From: Actinomycetes bacterium
GTDB lineage: Bacteria; Bacillota_I; Bacilli_A; RF39; UBA660
Assembly (NCBI GenBank): GCA_021152765.1
Contig: JAGKUT010000048.1
Coordinates: 1 to 6,290, forward strand
DNA: 6,290 nucleotides
Direction: 5' to 3'
Part shown: positions 1 to 5,412 of the stretch, piece after piece
How positions within the stretch are numbered: position 1 is the first letter of the stretch
Layout of the letters: each line of letters opens with the position of its first letter
Made by a program: the position numbers and the translations under genes
The notes under the pieces: generated by a model
Told to the model about the DNA's origin: nothing
Database searches by the model: none
The model's input: only the letters and a program-made list of their open reading frames with translations

Positions 1-1
1 G

Positions 2-1273
2 TCAATTCCTGAGAGATTATTAAATAGATCTTTAGTTAATAAGATTTGTTCTATGTATAATGTTAGAAATTATCGTAATCTTATTAATAATTTAAGCAAG
101 AATAATGATGTTTCTGAAATTGAGAATTTGAGAAGAAAATTTTATGATTATTTTTTGGAGAAGTGTTTGCTTATATATCATGATATGTTAAAGGTGATTA
201 AAAGTGGAAAAAATCCTAGGGATGTTTTTGATGACTTTTTAAATCCTTTTGGTGGATATGATTCTATTTTATCTAAAGTATATGATGATAATGCTGTTGA
301 GAAAAAAATTACAAAGAGTATGAATTATGTTACTACGGATATGGTTATTGACTATGTTTTTCGTGATTATACTTCTAATGTCTTTTTAGATATTAATGAG
401 TTAATTAGATTTAATAATTCAACTAGTGTTTTAAGTACATTTGATAAAAGAATGTATTCTCGAATTGTTTCTTTGGACAAGATGAGTATCTCTGAAAAGA
501 GAGATTTACTTAATGATTTGAAAAATCTTGATATGGAAAATAAGTTTTATGATGATTTTAGAATAGCTAGAAAAGAAATGGTTCAGATGTTTAATGGTTC
601 TATTTTGAATAAGGAGAGTTCTAATAAATATATTAATAAAGATTTATCTATAGAATATGGTGTCCCTATTTATGAGATGAATGGAAATAAGTTTTTTGTT
701 TTGGTTAAGTCATTATCTGCTCGTAAGGATGAGGTTTTGAGTGAAAGAGATTTGCATGTTAATCGTGATGGTGGTTCTTTTTCTATTGATGGAAGTAATA
801 AGTTAAATACTTTTTCTGATACTGATTTATATTATAATTTGGCATTTGATAAGATTCCATTTGAACAATTGGTTCATGTTTTCGAGGTTGATTCTTATTC
901 TAATTACTACAGAGATAAAACAGATATACCAAGTTCTAATAATGGTACTGATAGGATAAATAGGCTTTATACTCCAGATGAGTTTGTTGGAGTTTCAAGT
1001 TCTTATAATGAACTTGTTGTTAGTCAGCCTAATGAAACGAGAAATGATGAGTTTAATTCTAAGTTAGGAAAACCTCTTCCATTTGCGATTTATTGTTATG
1101 ATGAAATTTGTGAGAATGATATAATTAGTGCGAAAAAGTTTGGATTAGGTATCATTCTTGTTAGAACTAATAAGTATGATATAGATACTTCTAATCGTGT
1201 TTCTTTACATTCTATTGATGATAGAGATATTTGTTATGTTAAACCGAATGAAAATGATTATAGTAGGAGGTAG
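2..1273 (+). CDS. Uncharacterised protein, 5'-truncated by the window edge
   Basis: The frame is open from base 2 to the TAG at 1271-1273. The first ATG (53) has no Shine-Dalgarno sequence in front of it, and 17 open codons precede it, so the true start is most likely left of the window. I do not recognise the family. Numbering from the ATG at 53, the first ~190 residues are hydrophilic, Asp/Asn/Tyr-rich and probably helical. The C-terminal ~100 residues look like a separate alpha/beta domain, with YNELVV (318-323), a hydrophobic strand PFAIYCYDE (343-351) and AKKFGLGIILVRTNKYD (360-376). From memory, unverified, a YNE...P.xIV...AK..G.PI.L...KY layout recurs at the C-terminus of large unknown proteins of gut Firmicutes. 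No signal peptide or membrane segment is visible in the part seen. The dtd ribosome binding site lies inside its last codons, so the two genes are probably co-transcribed. Confidence 0.8.
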   Translation, partial: SIPERLLNRSLVNKICSMYNVRNYRNLINNLSKNNDVSEIENLRRKFYDYFLEKCLLIYHDMLKVIKSGKNPRDVFDDFLNPFGGYDSILSKVYDDNAVEKKITKSMNYVTTDMVIDYVFRDYTSNVFLDINELIRFNNSTSVLSTFDKRMYSRIVSLDKMSISEKRDLLNDLKNLDMENKFYDDFRIARKEMVQMFNGSILNKESSNKYINKDLSIEYGVPIYEMNGNKFFVLVKSLSARKDEVLSERDLHVNRDGGSFSIDGSNKLNTFSDTDLYYNLAFDKIPFEQLVHVFEVDSYSNYYRDKTDIPSSNNGTDRINRLYTPDEFVGVSSSYNELVVSQPNETRNDEFNSKLGKPLPFAIYCYDEICENDIISAKKFGLGIILVRTNKYDIDTSNRVSLHSIDDRDICYVKPNENDYSRR

Positions 1274-1280
1274 TAGTTTG
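1265..1280 (+). promoter_or_regulatory. dtd ribosome binding site with TTG start
   Basis: AGGAGG at 1265-1270 is followed by a 7-base spacer and TTG at 1278-1280. This fixes the dtd start and excludes the in-frame upstream ATGs (for example 1197), which would add residues that no DTD has. The site overlaps the last codons of the preceding gene, so translation of dtd is probably coupled to it. Confidence 0.85.
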
Positions 1281-1715
1281 AGAGTTGTTGTACAAAAGTG
1301 TATAGAAAGTAGTGTTTCTGTTAATGGAGATATTGTTTCTAGTATTGATAAAGGTTTGATGGTTTTAGTTGGATTTACTCATGAAGATACTATTTCTGAT
1401 ATTGATTATTTAGTTAATAAAGTAGTTAATTTAAGAATTTTTGAGGATAGTAATGGTGTTATGAATTTGAGTGTTTGTGATGTATCTGGTTCTATTTTAT
1501 GTGTTAGTCAGTTTACTTTATATGGTGATTGTTCTCGCGGTAATAGACCTAGTTATATTAAGGCTATGAATGGAAATGATTCTGTTAAGTTATATGATTT
1601 ATTTTGTGATAAATTGAATTCTATAGTTCCAACTAAAAAGGGAATATTTGGAGCTGATATGAAGGTTAGTTTAATTAATGATGGTCCAACTACTATTATT
1701 ATTGATTCAAAGTGA
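1278..1715 (+). CDS. dtd: D-aminoacyl-tRNA deacylase (DTD)
   Basis: This cytosolic homodimer hydrolyses D-amino acids (and glycine mischarged on tRNA-Ala) from tRNA, a chiral proofreading step in translation. From the TTG at 1278 the product has 145 residues, the usual DTD length, and starts with the typical MRVVVQK. It carries the two family signatures: SQFTL (residues 77-81), and the C-terminal NDGPTT (134-139) containing the Gly-cisPro pair (G136-P137) that screens chirality in the neighbouring subunit's active site. GLMVLVGFT (26-34) and NLRIFED (51-57) also fit the fold. The start was chosen from the AGGAGG at 1265-1270. The gene begins 4 bases after the upstream stop, so it is in an operon with that gene. 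In many Firmicutes dtd follows relA, but here the upstream gene is not recognisably relA. The TGA stop is inside the following terminator stem. Confidence 0.95.
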   Translation: MRVVVQKCIESSVSVNGDIVSSIDKGLMVLVGFTHEDTISDIDYLVNKVVNLRIFEDSNGVMNLSVCDVSGSILCVSQFTLYGDCSRGNRPSYIKAMNGNDSVKLYDLFCDKLNSIVPTKKGIFGADMKVSLINDGPTTIIIDSK

Positions 1716-1735
1716 AATATTTTATTTCACTTTTT
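1709..1735 (+). terminator. Rho-independent terminator of the dtd operon
   Basis: An 11-bp perfect stem (1709-1719 with 1723-1733), whose core is AGTGAAATA / TATTTCACT, closes a TTT loop at 1720-1722 and ends in a T run (1731-1735) followed by ATTAT. The stem is AU-rich, so it is moderately strong. Its 5' arm contains the dtd stop codon. It separates dtd from the following membrane protein gene. Confidence 0.7.
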
Positions 1736-1739
1736 ATTA

Positions 1740-1759
1740 TGGTATAATTGTTAAGGTGG
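1740..1759 (+). promoter_or_regulatory. Possible extended -10 and ribosome binding site of the YdjM-like gene
   Basis: TGGTATAAT (1740-1748) matches an extended -10 element, and AAGGTGG (1753-1759) is a fair Shine-Dalgarno sequence before the ATG at 1764. No good -35 is seen. Transcription starting about 7 bases after the -10 would begin near 1755, inside the Shine-Dalgarno sequence, so the promoter reading is weak. The gene may instead rely on read-through of the dtd terminator. Confidence 0.3.
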
Positions 1760-1763
1760 TAGG

Positions 1764-2372
1764 ATGGAAAAGAAAACTCATGTTATGTGTGCAAATTTAG
1801 TTTCTTTATATTTAATGAAACCTGATAATATTTCTGAATTACTTATTACTTGTGGAGTTGCTTCTTTAGGTGGACTTGTTCCTGATGTTGATTTGAAGGA
1901 TTCTACTAGTGATAAGTTATTTGACAGATTAATGACTTCTTTGATAACTATTGTTTTAATGAGTTTTTTAATTAAGTATTTTTTTGATATTGATTTATAT
2001 TGTAAGATAAAAGAGTATGATATATTTAGTTATTTGATTAGTGTTTGTTTATTTATTATTCTTGCTTATTTTGGTAGTAAGTCTAGTCACAGATCTTTTA
2101 CTCATTCTATATTAGGATTATTTATTTATACAGGGATTTTATTTTATGGTTTTGAATTTAATGTTGTTATTCCTTATTTTGTTTCTCATTTAAGTCATAT
2201 TGTTTTAGATTTATTTAATAAGAAGGGTATTGCGTTATTTTATCCTTCTAGGTTTAGATTTAGTTTAGATTTATGTGAAAGTAATGGAAAGGTTAATAAG
2301 TTTTTGTTTATTTTATTTTCTATATTAATTGTTTTGTATTTAGTTTTGTTAGGTATGGATATTAAGGTTTGA
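1764..2372 (+). CDS. YdjM-family membrane-bound metal-dependent hydrolase
   Basis: The 202-residue product has the motif set of the YdjM/YbcI family (PF04307, predicted membrane-bound metal-dependent hydrolases): an N-terminal H6, LVPDVDLKDS (38-47) with P40-D41-x-D43, SHRSFTHS (108-115) with H109 and H114, and HLSHIVLDLFNKKGIALFYP (142-161) with H142, H145, D149 and N152. The His and Asp residues are the likely metal ligands. Hydrophobic stretches near 57-73, 88-103, 116-138 and 179-197 indicate about four membrane helices, so it is an inner-membrane protein with no cleavable signal peptide. The true substrate of the family is not established; a role in membrane or lipid metabolism is often supposed. 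The ATG at 1764 follows AAGGTGG and gives H6 the expected near-terminal position. The TGA stop overlaps the -35 box of the next gene. Confidence 0.88.
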   Translation: MEKKTHVMCANLVSLYLMKPDNISELLITCGVASLGGLVPDVDLKDSTSDKLFDRLMTSLITIVLMSFLIKYFFDIDLYCKIKEYDIFSYLISVCLFIILAYFGSKSSHRSFTHSILGLFIYTGILFYGFEFNVVIPYFVSHLSHIVLDLFNKKGIALFYPSRFRFSLDLCESNGKVNKFLFILFSILIVLYLVLLGMDIKV

Positions 2373-2396
2373 CTTTTTCTGATAAAAATGTATAAT
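2369..2396 (+). promoter_or_regulatory. Sigma-70/SigA-type promoter of the 646-residue gene
   Basis: TTGACT (2369-2374) is followed by a 16-base spacer and a perfect TATAAT (2391-2396). The expected start of transcription is near 2403, giving a leader of about 20 bases that includes the AGGGGGAG Shine-Dalgarno sequence (2411-2418). The -35 overlaps the stop codon of the upstream gene. Confidence 0.75.
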
Positions 2397-2423
2397 AATT
2401 TCTAACTTTAAGGGGGAGAAATT

Positions 2424-4364
2424 ATGGAGTATACTGATTATATGGGTCTTCCTGATGATATGTTTTTTGTTGAGGTTTTTAAGTTATATGATGAGATAAA
2501 TAGAAATAGTCTTCAATTTTTAAAGGATAGACCTTTTATTATGGATCGTTTTAAGAATTTAATTTCTAATAATTATGTTAGGGGAGATAAAAGACGTAGT
2601 GCCCATAATTTTATAAAGCTTTATAATTCTTATGTTGTTTTATCAAATGTTTATGATGTTATTTCTAATCCTTCTAAATATGATGATGATAGTAGAGTTC
2701 GCATATTTAAATCTTATAGTTCTTTTAGCGGTGATTTTAGGGGATTAAGATTATTTTCAAATGAAGAAAAAGGTTTAATAAAACATGTTGTTGAAGGATA
2801 TAATGTTTCTAAAAAGATAATGGAAAAGAATAAAACTATTAGTCAATATGAGGCTAAGTATTCTGGTATTGTTTCATCTCTTAAGAAAATTTTGAGTTTT
2901 TATTCTAAGCATGGCGACAGTGATAAGTTTTATTCAATATTATTTGATAACATGAAGATTAAACAAAGTTCTTTTAATAATATTGTTAAATACACTAAAG
3001 TGTTTTTTTATCAAAGTTTATGTTCTGGTAAAAATATTATAGGTAAAGATATTCTTAATGATTTTTCTTTGGATGAGATTTATATTTTAAATCAAATTGA
3101 TAAAAATTATTCTAAGATATTTGATAGTTATAAATTTAGGGTTAGTGAAAATTTTAGTTCTGTTGCTGATTTTGAGAAGTTATTTAAGTTATTTGATCAA
3201 ATTGGTGTTTCTTTAAGCAGAAGAAAAGGTGTTGAGTATACTGCTGGATATGTATCAAATGATTTGAGAATTTCTTTACATGAGTTAGAGAATTATTATT
3301 ATTCTATATTTAAGGATTATTGTAATTTTAAGTTACAAGATTTAGAATGTGATTCTGAGTTGAAGAATATTATTGATAATAGAGTTTTAAAGTTTTCTGA
3401 TTTAAGCAATTTTAATTCTGTTATGACAATGTATAAAGAACTTACTCATAGGTCAATATATTTATGTGATCTTTTATGTAGTGATAGAAGAAATATGAAT
3501 AATTTAGTTAATATGATTTATGAAATTAAGTTTTTGAATGATATTACTCCTTCTATGAATCATACTTGTTTATCTAGTAGAATAAGATTTTTAAGTGAAG
3601 ATAATAGAAAAATATGTGAGAAGTTTATTTTAGGTTATAAGGAGTATTATAATCGTAAAAAGGATTTTTTAATGGATTCTAGACGTCAAGAAATTACTGA
3701 TAATGAGGTTAATAATATTGATTTATATGTCACTAATGTTAAGTTGTTTTTAGATAGTGGATGTGAGTCATTAGATGATTATTTTGGTTCTGATGTAGAT
3801 GATAAGGAATCGTTTGAATTTTCTTTAAGAGTTTTAAAAAAATTTGATCATCCTATTTATCAAAGATATAGTGATTTCATAACTCATATTATTGATGAGA
3901 AACGTAATCGTTTAATTGGAGATTGCAGGGAAGTTGTTCGATTGATTAATGAAGGTGTTTTGGAATCTGATGGCAGTGTGAGAGAGTTTGATTTAGTTGA
4001 TTTTTATTTATATACCGGTTTGAATAAACAGAGGTTTATGAATGTTATTAGGGATAATGTTTCTTCTGATGAGTATGCGAGTGTATCTAGATTTTTTTCA
4101 AAGTATAAGGGCGAAAGAGTTCTTGAAGGTAATATGATTGATGATTTGTATTTGAATAAGGTATCTTTTCCTAATGGTTGGGATAATGATGGAAATGTGA
4201 TTTCTTATTATAGCGTTACTAAAGAGGACAAGATGAACGCAATTATTACTATTTGTAAAATGGGTATTCCTTTAACTACTTTAACTTATGGAATTGTACT
4301 TAGAGATAGTGTTCAAGGAAAAATTAATAAAAATAATTTGACAAAAAGAAAAAAAAGTGTATAA
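2424..4364 (+). CDS. Large uncharacterised helical protein
   Basis: I do not recognise a family for this 646-residue protein. The ATG at 2424 is well supported by AGGGGGAG (2411-2418) and the promoter just upstream. The product is soluble-looking, with no signal peptide or membrane helix, and rich in Asn, Ser, Asp, Tyr and Lys. It is mostly predicted helix with long amphipathic stretches, for example around residues 110-180 and 430-520. The end is strongly basic (NKNNLTKRKKSV), which could bind nucleic acid or the membrane surface. I see no Walker box, HNH, HTH or other catalytic signature. A somewhat different C-terminal segment (about 570-640) contains NGWDNDGNV and a hydrophobic KMGIPLTTLTYGIV. 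Base composition matches the genes to its left, so it looks native. The last codons carry the promoter of the next transcript. Confidence 0.85.
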   Translation: MEYTDYMGLPDDMFFVEVFKLYDEINRNSLQFLKDRPFIMDRFKNLISNNYVRGDKRRSAHNFIKLYNSYVVLSNVYDVISNPSKYDDDSRVRIFKSYSSFSGDFRGLRLFSNEEKGLIKHVVEGYNVSKKIMEKNKTISQYEAKYSGIVSSLKKILSFYSKHGDSDKFYSILFDNMKIKQSSFNNIVKYTKVFFYQSLCSGKNIIGKDILNDFSLDEIYILNQIDKNYSKIFDSYKFRVSENFSSVADFEKLFKLFDQIGVSLSRRKGVEYTAGYVSNDLRISLHELENYYYSIFKDYCNFKLQDLECDSELKNIIDNRVLKFSDLSNFNSVMTMYKELTHRSIYLCDLLCSDRRNMNNLVNMIYEIKFLNDITPSMNHTCLSSRIRFLSEDNRKICEKFILGYKEYYNRKKDFLMDSRRQEITDNEVNNIDLYVTNVKLFLDSGCESLDDYFGSDVDDKESFEFSLRVLKKFDHPIYQRYSDFITHIIDEKRNRLIGDCREVVRLINEGVLESDGSVREFDLVDFYLYTGLNKQRFMNVIRDNVSSDEYASVSRFFSKYKGERVLEGNMIDDLYLNKVSFPNGWDNDGNVISYYSVTKEDKMNAIITICKMGIPLTTLTYGIVLRDSVQGKINKNNLTKRKKSV

Positions 4365-4365
4365 T
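4338..4365 (+). promoter_or_regulatory. Consensus promoter inside the end of the 646-residue gene
   Basis: A perfect TTGACA (4338-4343) is followed by a 16-base A-rich spacer and a perfect TATAAT (4360-4365). The stop codon TAA (4362-4364) lies inside the -10. The predicted start of transcription is about 4371-4373, directly before the structured leader. It is the best promoter in the window. Confidence 0.85.
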
Positions 4366-4370
4366 TAGTA

Positions 4371-4470
4371 GCAAGTGAGGAGATATAAGATATTTATATT
4401 GAGCTATCTCGGGTTTATACTTACACGTATTTAATACGGAGTCACTTAAGTGTGATTCTGTATTTTTTTT
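4371..4470 (+). ncRNA. Structured leader or small RNA ending in a terminator (unassigned)
   Basis: About 100 bases separate a consensus promoter from a strong terminator. Helices I can draw are GTGAG (4375-4379) with CTTAC (4420-4424), which encloses GAGATA (4380-4385) with TATCTC (4405-4410), then CGTAT (4426-4430) with ATACG (4434-4438), then the terminator stem. The CGTAT/ATACG hairpin uses bases of the terminator's 5' arm, so the two are mutually exclusive, as in an attenuator. I could not match it to a T-box (no TGGNACC-type antiterminator sequence seen) or to the purine, SAM, TPP, FMN, preQ1, c-di-GMP or ydaO riboswitch signatures that I remember. It may be a cis-acting leader of the GNAT gene 45 bases downstream or a free small RNA. 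Confidence 0.5.
4433..4470 (+). terminator. Strong Rho-independent terminator or attenuator
   Basis: A 13-pair stem (4433-4445 with 4452-4464, two G.U pairs, no bulge) closes a 6-base loop (4446-4451) and is followed by eight T residues (4463-4470). It lies only about 60 bases after the predicted start of transcription and before the acetyltransferase gene. It therefore either ends a small RNA or attenuates the downstream gene. Confidence 0.85.
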
Positions 4471-4514
4471 CATCTTTTTATATAGAATCATTTATAAAGA
4501 GAGGAAGTGGTTTT

Positions 4515-5030
4515 ATGAAAGATGTAATTTTTAAATCTGATAGATTGAATTTTGTTAAAGTTGACATTAAGTATGTTGATGATTATTTAGTTATGGTTAA
4601 TGATCCTGTTATTCAAGATTTTATTTTTATTGAACCTATTACCTTTAGTCATGATGATGAAGTTGAATGGGTTAAGATGAAACTTGATAATAATGATCCA
4701 GTTTATACTGTTATTGATAGAGAAAGTGGTAAGTTTGTTGGAACAGTTGAATTTAAAGATGTTAAAGAAAGAAGTTCTGAGATAGGTATTTGTATTACGC
4801 CTTCTTTTCAAGATAAACATTATGGGACTGAAATTCTTAAGAAAGTACTTGATTATGGGTTTAATGATTTTGGACTTGATGAGATATTTTTAAAAGTTTT
4901 TTCTCATAATGTTAGAGCAATTCATTGTTATAAGAATGTTGGATTTATAGAGTATGATGTTGTTAAAGATGTTAAGAAATCTAATGGATTAGATGTTGAT
5001 GAGATTTATATGAAAGTTAAGAAAATATAA
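4515..5030 (+). CDS. GNAT-family N-acetyltransferase (RimJ/RimL-like)
   Basis: The 171-residue cytosolic enzyme is predicted to transfer an acetyl group from acetyl-CoA to an amine; the acceptor is not known. It opens with ...FKSDRLNFVKVDIKYVDDYL, as RimJ/RimL-type enzymes do. FVGTVEF (74-80) and EIGICI (89-94) fit strands beta3-beta4. QDKHYGTEILKKVLDYGF (99-116) fits the acetyl-CoA-binding Q/RxxGxG/A motif, with Tyr-Gly at 103-104. HNVRAIHCYKNVGF (131-144) is the typical motif B region. The ATG at 4515 was chosen over the upstream in-frame ATG at 4452 for two reasons: the latter lies inside the terminator stem, and GAGAGGAAG (4499-4507) precedes 4515. Expression probably depends on passing the terminator at 4433-4470, because no convincing second promoter is seen. 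The TAA is followed by only a weak AT hairpin, so transcription may run into the RNA element downstream. Confidence 0.88.
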   Translation: MKDVIFKSDRLNFVKVDIKYVDDYLVMVNDPVIQDFIFIEPITFSHDDEVEWVKMKLDNNDPVYTVIDRESGKFVGTVEFKDVKERSSEIGICITPSFQDKHYGTEILKKVLDYGFNDFGLDEIFLKVFSHNVRAIHCYKNVGFIEYDVVKDVKKSNGLDVDEIYMKVKKI

Positions 5031-5048
5031 TTATTTTAATAAATTAAC

Positions 5049-5077
5049 TTGAAATTAAATGATAGTTTTGTTATAAT
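5049..5077 (+). promoter_or_regulatory. Promoter in front of the intron-like RNA
   Basis: TTGAAA (5049-5054) is followed by a 17-base spacer and TGT-TATAAT, an extended -10 (TG at 5069-5070, TATAAT at 5072-5077). The predicted start of transcription is about 5084, the first base of the P1-like helix. If real, the RNA begins almost exactly with the structured element. Confidence 0.65.
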
Positions 5078-5166
5078 TTAGTTGTATTAATTAGCTTGCC
5101 GGGTGTTAATACCAAACAATTTATGTCGATAATTTATATTTTCAGGCAAGGAAAATATATCTATTC

Positions 5167-5199
5167 GGGAGATACCTTAGGGGGCATCTCTCTTTTTTT
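5167..5199 (+). terminator. Intrinsic terminator overlapping the ribozyme P4/P5 strands
   Basis: The stem 5167-5176 with 5183-5192 has ten positions: nine pair (one G.U) and A5174/C5185 mismatch. It closes a 6-base loop (TTAGGG) and is followed by TTTTTTT (5193-5199). It lies about 80 bases into the transcript and 25 bases before the small ORF. Its arms are the same bases that form P4 (5164-5169) and the proposed P5 (5184-5190), so it cannot exist together with the intron core. Confidence 0.75.
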
Positions 5200-5210
5200 A
5201 TTATTTTGCA

Positions 5211-5226
5211 GAGGAGGTATAGTATG
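5211..5226 (+). promoter_or_regulatory. Ribosome binding site that fixes the small ORF start
   Basis: GAGGAGGT (5211-5218) lies 5 bases before the ATG at 5224. It excludes the in-frame TTG at 5206, which is upstream of the site itself. Confidence 0.8.
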
Positions 5227-5412
5227 AATGAAATAATGGAAAAAGAAATGATTAGTATTGATGATATGATTTATGAGGAAGGTGATGAACTGATTTTTTG
5301 GGAAACTAAAGTACGTCAATTAGAAGAAAAAGCATCTTATAATGAAAAAAGAATTAATGAATTATATGTTAAATTTGGTCTTAATAAGGAGGATATATAT
5401 GAATCAAGATAA
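5224..5412 (+). CDS. Small acidic protein of unknown function, companion of the Bro-N gene
   Basis: The 62-residue product reads MNEIMEKEMISIDDMIYEEG at the start and then WETKVRQLEEKASYNEKRINELY (29-51), which looks like one amphipathic helix able to form a short coiled coil. I recognise no family, and there is no signal peptide, membrane segment or obvious DNA-binding motif. Its Shine-Dalgarno sequence is near-perfect, which argues that it is translated. The end overlaps the Bro-N gene by 14 bases (5399-5412) in another frame, and that gene's AAGGAGG lies within this ORF, so translation of the two is probably coupled. The coiled coil could serve self-association or binding to the Bro-N protein; this is a guess from position only. 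Confidence 0.7.
   Translation: MNEIMEKEMISIDDMIYEEGDELIFWETKVRQLEEKASYNEKRINELYVKFGLNKEDIYESR
5386..5401 (+). promoter_or_regulatory. Ribosome binding site that fixes the Bro-N start
   Basis: AAGGAGG (5386-5392), a 6-base spacer, then ATG (5399-5401). It excludes the upstream in-frame ATG at 5342, whose extra 19 residues are an out-of-frame reading of the small protein gene. Confidence 0.85.

Noticed and set aside
1197..1277. N-terminal extension of dtd from the ATG at 1197
   Set aside because: The 27 extra residues are a frame-shifted reading of the preceding gene. AGGAGG and the TTG at 1278 give the canonical DTD N-terminus.
4371..4470. T-box leader or a second group I fragment
   Set aside because: No TGGNACC antiterminator motif or specifier layout is seen, and no pairing resembling P3/P4/P7 is found there.
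4452..4514. N-terminal extension of the acetyltransferase
   Set aside because: The ATG at 4452 is not a start with a binding site; it lies in the terminator's 3' arm, and family similarity begins at 4515.
4587..4820. Minus-strand 77-codon ORF
   Set aside because: It lies entirely antisense to the well-supported acetyltransferase, has no Shine-Dalgarno sequence, and its product is a low-complexity Asn/Ile-rich string expected from AT-rich DNA.
5066..5226. Open frame running through the leader RNA
   Set aside because: It is free of stops from 5066 to about 5225 but has no start with a Shine-Dalgarno sequence, and the region is better explained by RNA structure.
5342..5398. N-terminal extension of the Bro-N protein
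   Set aside because: The ATG at 5342 has no ribosome binding site and reads the small ORF out of frame, while AAGGAGG sits before 5399.
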